Of a DNA stretch of 48,531 nt, positions 25,171 to 34,311 are shown one piece after another. The notes below the pieces were generated by a model. It had not been told where the DNA came from. It made no database searches and saw only the letters and a list, made by a program, of their open reading frames with translations. The stretch's first letter is position 1. Each line of letters opens with the position of its first letter. Where the stretch lies: positions 1 through 48,531 of the forward strand of contig UQQF01000011.1 in the NCBI GenBank assembly GCA_900543085.1, given 5' to 3'. The stretch comes from an uncultured Eubacteriales bacterium. GTDB taxonomy: Bacteria > Bacillota > Clostridia > Oscillospirales > Oscillospiraceae. Both the position numbers and the translations under genes were made by a program.

Positions 25171-26474
25171 CAGCTGACTATCTGCGGCTTGTGCAGCTTC
25201 TCGCCCTCGTCGGGCACGTCGACCAGGGCGATGTCCGCGCCCAGGGCGTTGAGCTTGCCGACAAAGTTCTCGTATCCGCGCTCGATATAGTGGATGTCCT
25301 CCACTTCGGTGGTGCCCTCGGCCATGAGTCCGGCTATGACCATGGCGGCGCCCGCACGCAAATCGCAGGCCGCGACCGGCGCGCCGCAGAGACGATCCAC
25401 GCCCTCGATGCAGGCCACGCGGCCGTCGACGTAGACGTTCGCGCCCATCTTGCGCAGCTCGGTCATGTACTTGAAGCGGTTGTCGTATATGCCCTCGGTT
25501 ATGATGCTCTCGCCGTTTGCGCGGCAGAGCGCGGCGGCAAACTGCGGCTGCATGTCCGTCGGGAAGCCGGGGTACGGCATGGTCTTGATGTTCACGCGGC
25601 GGAGGTTGCCGCTGCTCTTGACCACGACCGAGTCCTCATACGCGACGACGGTGACGCCCATCTCGCGCAGCTTGGCGCTGATGCTCTCCAGGTGGCGCGG
25701 TATGACGTTGGTTATGCGCACCTCGCCGCCGGCCGCAGCGCAGGCGACCATATAGGTCCCGGCCTCTATCTGGTCGGGTATTATCGTGTAGGTGCCGCCG
25801 TGCAGGCTGTCGGTGCCGTTGATCTTCACGCTGTCGGTGCCCGCGCCGCGCACGTCCGCGCCCATGGAGTTGAGGAAGTTGGCCAGGTCGACGATGTGCG
25901 GCTCCTTGGCCGCAGGCTCGATTATCGTGCGTCCGCGAGCCATGCTGGCCGCGAGGATGATGTTCATCGTCGCGCCGACGCTGACCTTGTCCAGATATAT
26001 CTTGGTGCCGTGCAGCTTGCCGTCGGCGGCCTTGGCGTAGACGAAGCCGCCGGAGACCTCCACGTCGGCGCCCAGGGCGGTCATGCCCTTGATGTGCTGG
26101 TCGATGGGGCGCACGCCGAAGTTGCATCCGCCCGGCATGGTGGTCTTCGCAGCGCCGAAGCGGCCGAGCATCGCGCCGATCAGGTAATAGCTGGCGCGAA
26201 TCTTGCGCATGAGGTCGTACGGCGCGTCGGTATAGCGCACGCTTGTGCAGTCGATCTCCACCGTCGAGCGGTTTATCATGCGCACCTTGGCTCCCAGATG
26301 TTCCAGGATGGTAAGGAGCATGTCCGCATCGCTTATCTGCGGGATGTTTTCAAGCCGGCACACGCCGTCCACCATCAGTGCGGCGGGGATGATGGCCACG
26401 GCTGCGTTTTTCGCGCCGGAGACCTCCACCTCGCCATACAGCGGCTTGCCGCCGTGAATTACGTATTTCTCCAA
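25170..26474 (-). CDS. murA: UDP-N-acetylglucosamine 1-carboxyvinyltransferase
   Basis: 434 residues. MurA transfers enolpyruvate from PEP to UDP-GlcNAc, the first committed step of peptidoglycan synthesis. Active-site loop TTMPGGCNFGVRPIDQH holds the catalytic Cys117, so the enzyme should be fosfomycin-sensitive; SGAKNAAVAIIPAAL and YPGFPTDMQPQFAAAL are conserved. The TTG at 26474 was chosen: AAGG lies 8 bases upstream and the product begins at the family-typical EKYVIHGG. It has its own promoter inside the wal operon, between yycI-like and walJ genes. Confidence 0.95.
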   Translation of the reverse strand: MEKYVIHGGKPLYGEVEVSGAKNAAVAIIPAALMVDGVCRLENIPQISDADMLLTILEHLGAKVRMINRSTVEIDCTSVRYTDAPYDLMRKIRASYYLIGAMLGRFGAAKTTMPGGCNFGVRPIDQHIKGMTALGADVEVSGGFVYAKAADGKLHGTKIYLDKVSVGATMNIILAASMARGRTIIEPAAKEPHIVDLANFLNSMGADVRGAGTDSVKINGTDSLHGGTYTIIPDQIEAGTYMVACAAAGGEVRITNVIPRHLESISAKLREMGVTVVAYEDSVVVKSSGNLRRVNIKTMPYPGFPTDMQPQFAAALCRANGESIITEGIYDNRFKYMTELRKMGANVYVDGRVACIEGVDRLCGAPVAACDLRAGAAMVIAGLMAEGTTEVEDIHYIERGYENFVGKLNALGADIALVDVPDEGEKLHKPQIVS

Positions 26475-26681
26475 AGAAAGCACCTTCCAATCCCGCGAAA
26501 GATTCTCAGCTCCGGACTCGTTCCGGAGGCTTGAATTCGGGTTCTCTTTATTGCGCAAAGGCTTCTCGGCGCTTTGCGCTTTATGTCCGAAGCCGGGGTA
26601 TCGGCCCGGAATCGGACGACGTATGGTTTTCACACATTTTACAGCGTTATTTTGCCCCTAACGCGGCTTTGCTATCACGTT

Positions 26682-26710
26682 ATTTTAACACATTGTTTCC
26701 AACTATTCAA
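26682..26710 (-). promoter_or_regulatory. promoter of murA-walJ-rlmH-pgcA
   Basis: Minus strand TTGAAT (26710-26705), 17 bases, TAAAAT (26687-26682) with extended TG. It leaves a leader of about 200 bases before murA. That leader holds an 8-bp hairpin (26553-26579) but no feature I can name. Confidence 0.6.
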
Positions 26711-26736
26711 GTAATGGTTTCCATAACTTTTCCCGC

Positions 26737-27570
26737 TCAGGTGATTGTCTCCTCCAGCCCCGTATTGGCGTTGATGTAGAATTCGCCCGTATCCGTGGCT
26801 ATGCGCCACACGGGGATAAGCTCTCCCTCGCCCGCAGCGTTGGCGCGCATGTTGTAGCACAGCTCCAGCTCGTCCAGGCTGGAGCACACGTGCCCGCCGT
26901 CCAGGACGATGTTCAGAAAGCGCATCAGCACGGTCGGGACGTCTATCGTCGACTCCTGCTGGCTGCTGGTGACCGTGTCGAGCACCCTGATTCCGTACAC
27001 GCCCATGAGGTCGCCGCCGGAAGCGAAGGTGAAGCTCAGCACACAGTTCACGACGCGCACTCCGTCTATGGAGCAGCACAAATCCAGCGAGCCCTCGAGC
27101 GTGTCCGCGTCGACGCTGCTGCTCACCGGCTCGCTCATGGTCTCGCAATCGAGGTCCGAGGCAAACGTCCGCGCGGTCTCCAGGGGGTCGCCTGATCTGA
27201 ATTCGCCCGAGCGCAGGTTCATCTCCACGCTGCCGGTGCCGCTGAACCTGGCTTCGCCGTTGGCGCCGAAATAGAGCAGGATATTTCCTCCCGGGTCGGA
27301 GACGGTCGTATCTCCCAGGATGTTTGAGACGCTCTGCTGTTCCAGCCCGGTGTCGCGCGCGACCTGGAGCGTCTCCAGCTGCCGCTCGGAGAAGTCGACG
27401 TCCGGCGCAACCGTTATCCCGTTTTCCGCCAGCAGCGCCGCGGCGCCGTCAATCGCGCTGTCCGTACGCGATCTCTCGCGCACGGTGTCGGATATGAACA
27501 CGCTCAGAAGTATGGCGTTCACGATGAGCAGAACGACTATTATGAAGTTTTTTACCTTGATTGAGTCCAT
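26737..27570 (-). CDS. YycI-like regulator of the WalK kinase
   Basis: 277 residues. One N-terminal membrane segment (residues ~7-25, FIIVVLLIVNAILLSVFIS) and an extracytoplasmic domain, the topology of YycI. The tail (IPVWRIATDTGEFYINANTGLEE) is the typical end of the YycI domain. In Bacillus, YycH and YycI bind WalK in the membrane and restrain it. ATG at 27570, 4 bases after the yycH-like stop. Sequence similarity is low, so the call leans on gene order. Confidence 0.75.
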   Translation of the reverse strand: MDSIKVKNFIIVVLLIVNAILLSVFISDTVRERSRTDSAIDGAAALLAENGITVAPDVDFSERQLETLQVARDTGLEQQSVSNILGDTTVSDPGGNILLYFGANGEARFSGTGSVEMNLRSGEFRSGDPLETARTFASDLDCETMSEPVSSSVDADTLEGSLDLCCSIDGVRVVNCVLSFTFASGGDLMGVYGIRVLDTVTSSQQESTIDVPTVLMRFLNIVLDGGHVCSSLDELELCYNMRANAAGEGELIPVWRIATDTGEFYINANTGLEETIT

Positions 27571-27574
27571 ATTC

Positions 27575-28873
27575 CTACACTCTGATCCAATCCGCCGATA
27601 CGCCGCCCAGCGTGTCGATATATGCAAGCCTCGGCTCTCCGCCGCCCTCTGCCTGGACGAGCGCAGCCGCCAGGACCGCGGGCAGCGGCCGCTCGGTGCC
27701 GCCGGTATAGGAGTACGAGCGGAAAATGATGTCCGCGCTTGTCAGCGTCGCACCCACCAGCTTGAATTCCGCGGCGCACTCGCGCCCCGCCAGGCTGACG
27801 GTCAGCCCGTCGATGGCATAGTCATAGCGCAGAGTGTACTCATGTGTGTCCGGATCGAGGTAGATGTAGGACAGGCGCAGCTGAGCCACCCCGCTCTCCA
27901 GGCCGACGGTGTCCGACAGTATCCTGCGCGTGAGCTCGACCGCGTCGCTGGGCGAGAGGTCGGAGGCGGTATCGGGTATATCCGAACGGTTGCTGAACCT
28001 CAGCACGCCGTTGGAACCGAGTCTCAGTGTTATCAGACCCTCAAGGTAGACGTCGGTGCCGTCCGCCTCAGGATAGCCCTGAGCCAAATTCGAGTTTATG
28101 CCGAAGACGTTCATCAGCTCGTCAGAGCGCGACTGATCCAGGCTGTTGGCGCCCGAGACGGTGTGCACGTCTATCTCGCCGGAGGTCAGCACGGCATATG
28201 GGTCCACGTCCTCAAACTTGTTGTCCAGCTCGAAGACAAAGCGCGTGCCGTCGGGAGTGCTCTCCTCCACCCTTCCGGACAGCTCGGTCACGCTCAGCTG
28301 CGTTGAGCAGCGGTACACCTCGCCGCTGCGGGCATGGAGGTAGTACAGCACCACCGCGCCGTCGGAAAGCGACAGGCAGAGCCTGCGCGCGGTGTGCACC
28401 GCGGCGCCGCTGTCCATCGCCGAGCCGAGCCATATGGCCAGTGAGGAGAGCTGAAAGTCAGTATAGTAGTCAAAGTAAACGCCCGGGCCGCGAAGCGCGC
28501 TCTCCCACTCCTCCACCGTGACGGCTTCCGGCTCCCCGGCCGAGCCGAGAGCCTCGGCGAGCGGGGCGCTGTAGCGATTGTAGTATTCTTCCAGTTCTCG
28601 CGACTCGTACATCGCGGAGGCGTGCACGCCGTTTTCCGGCGTTACCACGACGCTCATCGGCTCGGCGGCCGCGGAGTAGTCCCTGTGCTGGCTGTCGCCG
28701 CGCTCTATGCCGCCGTATCTGTTTATCTCCCCGCCCAGGGCGAATCCGGCGCGGCTGAGGGAGAGCACCGCGGCGCTGACGAGCAGGAGAGCTATCGCCA
28801 GGGACTGCAGCCGGCTTATAAGCCTGCGTTTGTCCTTCACCGCCGGCAGGTGCAGCCACTTCGGCCTACGCAT
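27575..28873 (-). CDS. YycH-like regulator of the WalK kinase
   Basis: 432 residues. A basic N terminus, one membrane segment (~residues 22-45) and a large extracytoplasmic part, as in YycH. The C-terminal half contains a YycI-like domain (YTLRYDYAIDGLTVSLAG). It overlaps walK by 8 bases, the exact place of yycH in WalRK operons. Motif conservation is weak, so the function is assigned mainly from synteny and topology. Confidence 0.75.
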   Translation of the reverse strand: MRRPKWLHLPAVKDKRRLISRLQSLAIALLLVSAAVLSLSRAGFALGGEINRYGGIERGDSQHRDYSAAAEPMSVVVTPENGVHASAMYESRELEEYYNRYSAPLAEALGSAGEPEAVTVEEWESALRGPGVYFDYYTDFQLSSLAIWLGSAMDSGAAVHTARRLCLSLSDGAVVLYYLHARSGEVYRCSTQLSVTELSGRVEESTPDGTRFVFELDNKFEDVDPYAVLTSGEIDVHTVSGANSLDQSRSDELMNVFGINSNLAQGYPEADGTDVYLEGLITLRLGSNGVLRFSNRSDIPDTASDLSPSDAVELTRRILSDTVGLESGVAQLRLSYIYLDPDTHEYTLRYDYAIDGLTVSLAGRECAAEFKLVGATLTSADIIFRSYSYTGGTERPLPAVLAAALVQAEGGGEPRLAYIDTLGGVSADWIRV

Positions 28874-30305
28874 CCTGCGGCCCCTCCACCGGCAGCCATA
28901 CCGTTATTGTCGTGCCGTGACCCACCCGGCTTTTCAGGTCTATGCGCCCGCCGTGGCGCACGACGATCTCCTGGGCTATGGAGAGCCCGAGACCGGTGCC
29001 GCCGCTTTCGCGCGAGCGAGCCTTGTCCACGCGGTAGAAGCGGTCAAAGACCTTCTGCGTGTCCTCCTTCGGGATGCCGATGCCGTTGTCCTTGACGCTG
29101 CACCAGACCTCGCCGCCGCGCACGCCGGCCTTTATCGCTATCCTGCCGCCGTCCTTTGTGTACTTGATCGCGTTCGACACCATGTTCATCAGCACCTGCT
29201 CCACGCGCGCCTTGTCGCCGCGTATGCGCGGGATGCCCGGCTCTATCTCCGCCGTGAATTCGTGGTGGTGCGCCTGCGCCTCCATGCGCACGGCGTTGTA
29301 GACGTCGCGCACCGAGGTCTCGAAGCTGAAGTAGTCGAACGAGAACTCATAGCTGCCCGCGTCAAAGCGCGAGAGCGTAAGCAGGTCCTGCACTATCTTG
29401 GTCATGCGGTCGGACTCGTTGAGTATGACGCCGAGGAAGCGCTCGCGCGTGTCCGCCGGCATGTCCGGGTCGGCCGCGAGCGTCTCGGCGTAGCTCTTGA
29501 CGCCGGTGATGGGCGTGCGAAGCTCGTGCGAGACGTTGGCCACGAACTCGCGGCGCATCTGCTCGCTGCGCTTGAGGTCGTCGAGCGTGTCCTCAAGCTG
29601 CTCGGCCATGTCGTTGAACGTGCGCGTGAGCACGCCTATCTCGTCTTTCGACGCATTTTCCACCTTGTCCGTGAAGTCGCCGGAGGCGACCTTCTCCGCG
29701 GCGTGGGTGAGCTCCTGTATGGGGGCTATCATGGTCTTTGCCAGCAGGAGACTGAGGAAAATGGATATGACAAGACCCACCGCCAACGCCTCGACTATGA
29801 TCTGCAGGAGCTGCGCGTTGAGGTCGCGCATAGTCTCGCGGTTGTCGATGATGTAAATGATGTACCCCTCGCCGCTGTCTATGGGCAGGGCGATGTCCAT
29901 GTAGTCCGCGTTCGCGTCGCTGGCGTCGCCGTTTTCGCCCGAGAGCGCGGTTATGATGTTCGGCGTCATCTCCACGACGCTGTTTTCCGGCGTCACGCTG
30001 CCGGCGAGCCACTCGCCGGTGGAGCCGGAGAGGATGTGGTAGTTCCTCGTGCCGCGGTCAATGCCGAGCTGTCCGGCATTTGCGCCGAGTATCTCGCTCA
30101 TGTACTCGGGGTCGTCCTCCGCCGCGGCGGCGCGCAAGTCCTCCGCCAGCTCCTGGTTGGCGAAGGCCTCGGCCATGACATTGTAGAATTCGTTGAGGTA
30201 AAAGCTGCGCACGCCCCTCGTCAGGAACACGCCGACGACAAGCATCAGCGCAATGATGAGGAACAGGATTATGAGCACCAGCTTTGTATAAAGGCTCCGG
30301 TTCAT
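28866..30305 (-). CDS. walK: WalK-type sensor histidine kinase
   Basis: 479 residues. Membrane segment ~8-28, extracytoplasmic sensor ~30-167, second segment ~168-190, HAMP ~190-243, HisKA with FVANVSHELRTPITG (phospho-accepting His260), and HATPase motifs NMVSNAIKYTKDGG, VKDNGIGIPKED and GGTGLGLSIAQEI. Unlike Bacillus WalK (about 610 residues), no PAS domain fits between HAMP and HisKA. It senses envelope state and phosphorylates WalR. It is 10 bases from the walR stop. Confidence 0.92.
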   Translation of the reverse strand: MNRSLYTKLVLIILFLIIALMLVVGVFLTRGVRSFYLNEFYNVMAEAFANQELAEDLRAAAAEDDPEYMSEILGANAGQLGIDRGTRNYHILSGSTGEWLAGSVTPENSVVEMTPNIITALSGENGDASDANADYMDIALPIDSGEGYIIYIIDNRETMRDLNAQLLQIIVEALAVGLVISIFLSLLLAKTMIAPIQELTHAAEKVASGDFTDKVENASKDEIGVLTRTFNDMAEQLEDTLDDLKRSEQMRREFVANVSHELRTPITGVKSYAETLAADPDMPADTRERFLGVILNESDRMTKIVQDLLTLSRFDAGSYEFSFDYFSFETSVRDVYNAVRMEAQAHHHEFTAEIEPGIPRIRGDKARVEQVLMNMVSNAIKYTKDGGRIAIKAGVRGGEVWCSVKDNGIGIPKEDTQKVFDRFYRVDKARSRESGGTGLGLSIAQEIVVRHGGRIDLKSRVGHGTTITVWLPVEGPQDA

Positions 30306-30315
30306 GCCCGCCCCC

Positions 30316-31014
30316 TCAGTCGGCGAAGTAGTAGCCCGCGCCGCGCTTTGTTATGACGTACTGCGGCTCGGACGGATTGTCCTCTACCTTCTCGCGCAGC
30401 CTTCTCACGGCCACGTCCACGGCGCGCAGGTCGCCGAAATAGTCGTACTGCCACACCGCGCTCATCAGCTCCTCACGGCTCATGACCTTGCCGGGGTTCT
30501 CGGCCAGGTACTTTATGAGCTCGTACTCGCGCTGGGTAAGCTCTATCTCGTGCCCGTTCCGGCTCACGGAGCGGCGCGCGCGGTCTATGACCAGATCCTT
30601 CGCGCGTATCACGTCGGCGTCGGAGCCTGGCTGCGCGGGGAGCATGCTCGCGGCGCGGCGCATATTGGTGCGCACGCGAGCCAGCAGCTCGCGCATGGAA
30701 AAGGGCTTGGTTATATAGTCGTCCGCGCCCAAATCGAGGCCAAAGACCTTGTCGGTCTCCTCCTCGCGCGCGGTTATCATGATAATCGGCACATTGTTGC
30801 CCTCTGCGCGCAATGTGCGGCAGACCTCGAAGCCGTCCATCTCCGGCAGCATTACGTCGAGCAGTATGACGTCCGGGTCTTCCGTGCGAGCCAGACGCAG
30901 CCCCTCCTTGCCGTCGTAGGCGCAGATGGCCTTTGTACCGTCTTTTTCTATGTTGTACTTGAGTATATCGACAATAGATCGCTCATCGTCGACTATCAGT
31001 ACTTTTCTCTCCAT
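30316..31014 (-). CDS. walR: WalR-type response regulator
   Basis: 232 residues, OmpR/PhoB family. Receiver with phospho-acceptor Asp53 in VILLDVMLPEMDG and switch Lys in ITKPFSMREL; C-terminal winged helix with ELTQREYELIKYLAENPGKV and VDVAVRRLREKVEDNP. WalR controls cell-wall hydrolases in Gram-positive bacteria. GGAGG lies 7 bases before the ATG. The start overlaps the end of the NUDIX gene by 19 bases. Confidence 0.93.
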   Translation of the reverse strand: MERKVLIVDDERSIVDILKYNIEKDGTKAICAYDGKEGLRLARTEDPDVILLDVMLPEMDGFEVCRTLRAEGNNVPIIMITAREEETDKVFGLDLGADDYITKPFSMRELLARVRTNMRRAASMLPAQPGSDADVIRAKDLVIDRARRSVSRNGHEIELTQREYELIKYLAENPGKVMSREELMSAVWQYDYFGDLRAVDVAVRRLREKVEDNPSEPQYVITKRGAGYYFAD

Positions 31015-31550
31015 CCTTCTGCCTCCAGAAATCTGCGTGCCTTCAGCACAGCGATAATCGTCTTGGCGTCGTCTATCTCACCGCTCATGACCATCTCAGT
31101 CAGCGTCTCAAGCGAGTGCTTCTCCACGTTCAGGAATTCGTCCTCGTCCGGGTGTGCGTCGCCGTGCTTGAGCTCCAGCGCCAGGTAAATGTGCAGCACC
31201 TCGGTGGAGAACCCGGGCGACGTGCAGCAGGCGCCGAGGTAGATCATGCGTCCGGCCTCCAGGCCGGTCTCCTCGCTCAGCTCGCGTACTGCGGCGGGCA
31301 GGGGCTTCTCGCCTATCTCCAGCTTTCCCGCCGGAACCTCCAGCATCTCGCGCTGGAACGGATACCGGAACTGCCTCACGCACCAGACGGTGCCATCCTC
31401 CTCCACGGGTATGACCGTGACCCCGCCGGGGTGCTCCACCACCTCGCGGCGGACGACGTCGCCGTTGACAAGCTCCGCGCGATCCAGGCGCACGTTCACA
31501 ATGACGCCTTCATAGAGCGTTTTTCCGTCTATTTTCTTCTCAAAAGCCAT
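30996..31550 (-). CDS. NUDIX hydrolase, ADP-ribose pyrophosphatase type
   Basis: 184 residues. A complete Nudix box runs through GKLEIGEKPLPAAVRELSEE and on into TGL (Gx5Ex7REUxEExGU). The N-terminal half (EKKIDGKTLYEGVIVNVRLD, VRQFRYPFQREMLEVPAG) is that of ADP-ribose pyrophosphatases, which recycle ADP-ribose to AMP and ribose-5-P. ATG 31550 follows GGAGG. It is the first gene of the wal operon transcript. Confidence 0.9.
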   Translation of the reverse strand: MAFEKKIDGKTLYEGVIVNVRLDRAELVNGDVVRREVVEHPGGVTVIPVEEDGTVWCVRQFRYPFQREMLEVPAGKLEIGEKPLPAAVRELSEETGLEAGRMIYLGACCTSPGFSTEVLHIYLALELKHGDAHPDEDEFLNVEKHSLETLTEMVMSGEIDDAKTIIAVLKARRFLEAEGWREKY

Positions 31551-31605
31551 ATAGTTTACTACCTCCCGGCCTGTCCGCCTGCTCCGGGCAGACCTGGCCG
31601 CATAC

Positions 31606-31614
31606 ATGATACCA
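31606..31614 (-). promoter_or_regulatory. extended -10 promoter of the NUDIX-wal operon
   Basis: Minus strand TGGTATCAT (31614-31606), an extended -10; the -35 region is poor. It faces the smpB promoter. Confidence 0.45.
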
Positions 31615-31670
31615 TATTTCCCACGTTAATTCCAGCCCCAAGTGAAACATAAATGTAATGTTGCATCGGT

Positions 31671-31698
31671 TTATTTTTCACGCAAGGTATGGTATACT
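31671..31698 (+). promoter_or_regulatory. promoter of smpB
   Basis: TTATTT (31671-31676), 16 bases, TATACT (31693-31698) with extended TGG. Confidence 0.5.
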
Positions 31699-31728
31699 TT
31701 ATCGAGTTCATTTTCGGAGGTGCATAAT

Positions 31729-32193
31729 TTGGCGCGTGCGCAGGGCATAAAGCAAATAGCGCAAAACCGCAAGGCGTTCCACGACTACTTCGTGCTGGAG
31801 CGATACGAAGCGGGCATAGAGCTCTTTGGCACCGAGGTCAAGAGCATCCGCGCCGGAACCGTGAACCTCAAGGACTCCTTCTGCACCATAAAGGACGGCG
31901 AGATATTCGCCCGCGGGCTGCACATCAGCCCCTATGAAAAGGGCAACATCTTCAACCGCGACCCCATGAGACCCAAGCGCCTTCTGATGCACAAGCGCGA
32001 GATAATGAAGCTCAACGCCCGCGTCATGCAGGACGGCGTGGCGCTCATCCCGCTCTCGCTGTATTTCAGGGACGGGCGCGTCAAGCTCGAGGTCGGTCTG
32101 TGCAAGGGCAAAAAGCTCCACGACAAGCGCGATGCCGAGGCCGAAAAACAGGCGCGGCGAGATATGGACAGAGCCATGAAGGAGCGGTATTGA
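31729..32193 (+). CDS. smpB: SsrA-binding protein SmpB
   Basis: 154 residues. SmpB brings tmRNA to stalled ribosomes for trans-translation. Family motifs: [62 protein letters not shown] and the basic tail [27 protein letters not shown]. Start is TTG at 31729 with GGAGG 8 bases upstream; an in-frame extension further upstream would span the promoter. Its partner ssrA lies 2.1 kb downstream on the same strand. Confidence 0.96.
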   Translation: MARAQGIKQIAQNRKAFHDYFVLERYEAGIELFGTEVKSIRAGTVNLKDSFCTIKDGEIFARGLHISPYEKGNIFNRDPMRPKRLLMHKREIMKLNARVMQDGVALIPLSLYFRDGRVKLEVGLCKGKKLHDKRDAEAEKQARRDMDRAMKERY

Positions 32194-32225
32194 GCCGCAC
32201 AGACTGCTTAAAGGAGGCGTTCGCC

Positions 32226-33428
32226 ATGAAAAAGATATTCTCCGGCATTGTCGCCGCATCTGTTGTCCTCACGCTGGCGGTTTCCGCCTACGCGGACGCC
32301 AATCTGACAGACGTAACACCAGGCAGCTGGTTTTACAACGAAGTCAGTGAAATGGTGGCCTCCGGATATATAGACGGCTATGAAGACGGTACGTTCAAGC
32401 CCGATCGCACCGTGACTATCGCCGAATTCGTGACCATGGCCGCACGCATGGCCGGCGCCCCCACCGGCGAGGCCGAAGATTACTGGGGCGGGCTCCAGAT
32501 GGATCACGCCTACCGCTCCGGCTGGATAAGCGAGAGCGACGTTGCTCGCGGCGAATATGACGTGCCCGTCACCCGCGAGCTGGCCTGCAAGATAATCGCA
32601 GCGGCTCTCGGCCTTGGATACCCCGCCGGCACGGTGCTTGAGTTTACCGACTCCGGCGACATCGGCAGCGACTATCTCGGCAGCGTCATGGCGCTCTACG
32701 CCAACGGCCTGCTCGACGGATATGAGGACAACACCCTCCGCCCCCAGGCGACGCTGACGCGCGCCCAGGCCGCGACGCTGCTCTACCGCGCCAGCCACAT
32801 AGGCGATGAGCCTGAGGAGACCGCTCCGGCCATAACGGCCGCCGGCTACACCGCCGATCAGATCATCAATTACTTCTGCGACGTCGCTCTCGGCGCCGAG
32901 TACGGCGACGCCGGCGAGAACGTGATAAAATGGGTCGAGCCCTTCACCTACTACATCGAGGGCGAGGCCACGGACGCCGATCTTGCTCAGATAAATGCGC
33001 TTATCGAAGCCATCAACAGGGTTCCCGGCTTCCCCGGCATGAGCGAGGCCGGCAGCGCGGAGAGCGCCGATCTCACCATCCACTTCGTCGACGCCGACGG
33101 CATCATTGCCGCCACCGGCAACTCCTATAACGGCTATGTCAACATCTGGTGGAGCGATTACTGCATTGAAAACGGCGACATATATTACCGCACGGACATC
33201 ACCCAGGAGCTGCGCAACGCGGTCATCGTTGAGGAGCTCTGCCAGAGTCTCGGTCTGCTGACCGATACATATGACCACCCGGAAAGCATATTCTATCAGT
33301 ACCATACGGATACCGCCTGGCCTACCACCCTCGATTGGGCTGTCATCTCGCTGCTCTACCGCAGCGAGATAACGCCCGGTATGGATGAGGAAGCCGTGCG
33401 CGAGGCGGCGGCCGCACTGGTCGGATAA
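32226..33428 (+). CDS. secreted S-layer-homology protein with DUF2927 domain
   Basis: 400 residues. Signal peptide (residues 1-23, cut after AYA), then SLH repeats: [21 protein letters not shown] with [25 protein letters not shown], a degenerate second repeat, and a third with [25 protein letters not shown] domains hold proteins to the cell wall. The C-terminal part (~205-395) fits DUF2927, a zinc-peptidase-like domain: [53 protein letters not shown]. The usual HExxH-like site is EELCQSLGL here, so peptidase activity is doubtful. AAAGGAGG precedes the ATG; it lies 32 bases after smpB. Confidence 0.8.
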   Translation: MKKIFSGIVAASVVLTLAVSAYADANLTDVTPGSWFYNEVSEMVASGYIDGYEDGTFKPDRTVTIAEFVTMAARMAGAPTGEAEDYWGGLQMDHAYRSGWISESDVARGEYDVPVTRELACKIIAAALGLGYPAGTVLEFTDSGDIGSDYLGSVMALYANGLLDGYEDNTLRPQATLTRAQAATLLYRASHIGDEPEETAPAITAAGYTADQIINYFCDVALGAEYGDAGENVIKWVEPFTYYIEGEATDADLAQINALIEAINRVPGFPGMSEAGSAESADLTIHFVDADGIIAATGNSYNGYVNIWWSDYCIENGDIYYRTDITQELRNAVIVEELCQSLGLLTDTYDHPESIFYQYHTDTAWPTTLDWAVISLLYRSEITPGMDEEAVREAAAALVG

Positions 33429-33453
33429 CCATAAGAGAAAGGACGAATGTCAA

Positions 33454-33975
33454 ATGCCAAACCCTGTAGTAACCATTGAAATGGAAAACGGCGGCGTGAT
33501 CAAGGCCGAGCTGTACCCCGAAATTGCACCGAATACCGTAAACAATTTCCTCAGCCTCGTAAACAGCGGCTTCTACAACGGACTTATTTTCCACCGGGTC
33601 ATCCCCGGCTTCATGATACAGGGCGGCGATCCTCAGGGCACCGGCATGGGCGGCCCTGGCTACCGCATCAAGGGCGAGTTCAAGCACAACGGCTTTTCCA
33701 AGAACAACCTCAAGCATGACCGCGGCGTCCTCAGCATGGCGCGCAGCATGATGCCCGATACGGCCGGCAGCCAGTTCTTCATCATGCACGACAAGGCTCC
33801 CCACCTTGACGGCGAGTACGCTGCCTTTGGCAAGGTGATAGAGGGCATGGAGGTCGTCGACGAGATCGCCAACACCCCCACCGACTACAATGACCGTCCC
33901 AAGACCGAGCAGCGCATCAAGACTGCCACCGCCGAGACCTTCGGCGTCGACTACCCCGAGCCGGTAAAGTTCTAA
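33454..33975 (+). CDS. cyclophilin-type peptidyl-prolyl isomerase
   Basis: 173 residues, no signal peptide, so cytoplasmic. [25 protein letters not shown] contains the catalytic Arg and the Gln/Phe pocket; [21 protein letters not shown] and [19 protein letters not shown] complete the site. It speeds proline isomerisation in protein folding. ATG 33454 with AGAAAGGA upstream. Separate from the SLH gene by 25 bases and likely cotranscribed. Confidence 0.93.
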   Translation: MPNPVVTIEMENGGVIKAELYPEIAPNTVNNFLSLVNSGFYNGLIFHRVIPGFMIQGGDPQGTGMGGPGYRIKGEFKHNGFSKNNLKHDRGVLSMARSMMPDTAGSQFFIMHDKAPHLDGEYAAFGKVIEGMEVVDEIANTPTDYNDRPKTEQRIKTATAETFGVDYPEPVKF

Positions 33976-34003
33976 ATTTCGTAAACATCTTCCCCATCAC
34001 ATA

Positions 34004-34012
34004 TGCTATAAT
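34004..34012 (+). promoter_or_regulatory. extended -10 promoter, probably for the ssrA precursor
   Basis: TGCTATAAT (34004-34012) is a perfect TG-extended -10; the -35 region is weak. Transcription would start near 34019 and run through about 305 bases of hairpins before mature tmRNA. No better promoter is visible nearer to ssrA. Confidence 0.5.
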
Positions 34013-34015
34013 TCC

Positions 34016-34080
34016 GCGCAAGGGCGCAAAGCGTCCTTGCGCCCAACCCCACCACGCAAAGGAGCAAAGCGACCTTTGCG
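34016..34080 (+). repeat. two small hairpins at the start of the ssrA leader
   Basis: GCGCAAGG (34016-34023) pairs with CCTTGCGC (34035-34042); an alternative GGGCGCAA/TTGCGCCC pairing uses the same segment. A second hairpin, CGCAAAGG (34055-34062) with CCTTTGCG (34073-34080), has a near-identical loop (AGCAAAGCGA). The two resemble each other and may have arisen by duplication. Confidence 0.6.
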
Positions 34081-34099
34081 CAAATCCCCAGGCTTTCAG

Positions 34100-34182
34100 T
34101 TTGAGAGGAGGCGCAAGAGAGCGAACGCAGTTTTCGGCAATAGCCGCAGGCTCTTGCCGGAAACGTAGTTGAGCGGACTTTG
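34100..34182 (+). repeat. 83-bp direct repeat, copy 1
   Basis: Nearly identical to 34229-34311, with a period of 129 bases. It contains a stem-loop at 34135-34159: CGGCAA, AGCC, loop GCA, GGCT, TTGCCG, with one mismatch. The stem extends outward through TTT/AAA. Confidence 0.85.
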
Positions 34183-34198
34183 CGTTATCCCCCAACAC

Positions 34199-34231
34199 AA
34201 AACCGAAGCCCAGCGAAGCGGGTTCGGTTTT
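34199..34231 (+). terminator. strong hairpin between the two direct repeats
   Basis: AAAACCGAA (34199-34207) pairs with TTCGGTTTT (34223-34231), with CCC/GGG and GC/GC closing a GAA loop inside. It looks like a terminator or attenuator ahead of ssrA, but only four Ts follow. Confidence 0.5.
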
Positions 34232-34311
34232 GAGAGGAGGCGCAAGGGAGCGAACGCAGTTTTCGGCATAAGCCCACGGCTTTTGCCGGAAACGTAGTTG
34301 AGCGGACTTTG
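34229..34311 (+). repeat. 83-bp direct repeat, copy 2
   Basis: Second copy of 34100-34182. Its stem-loop at 34264-34288 (CGGCA, AAGCC, loop CAC, GGCTT, TGCCG) keeps the fold although several bases differ and the mismatch has moved by one position. Conservation of pairing rather than sequence suggests a functional RNA or DNA structure. Confidence 0.85.

Noticed and set aside
26553..26579. GCGCAAAG...CTTTGCGC hairpin in the murA leader as a terminator
   Set aside because: Stem of only 8 bp, 11-base loop and no T-run on the minus strand, although a regulatory role cannot be excluded.
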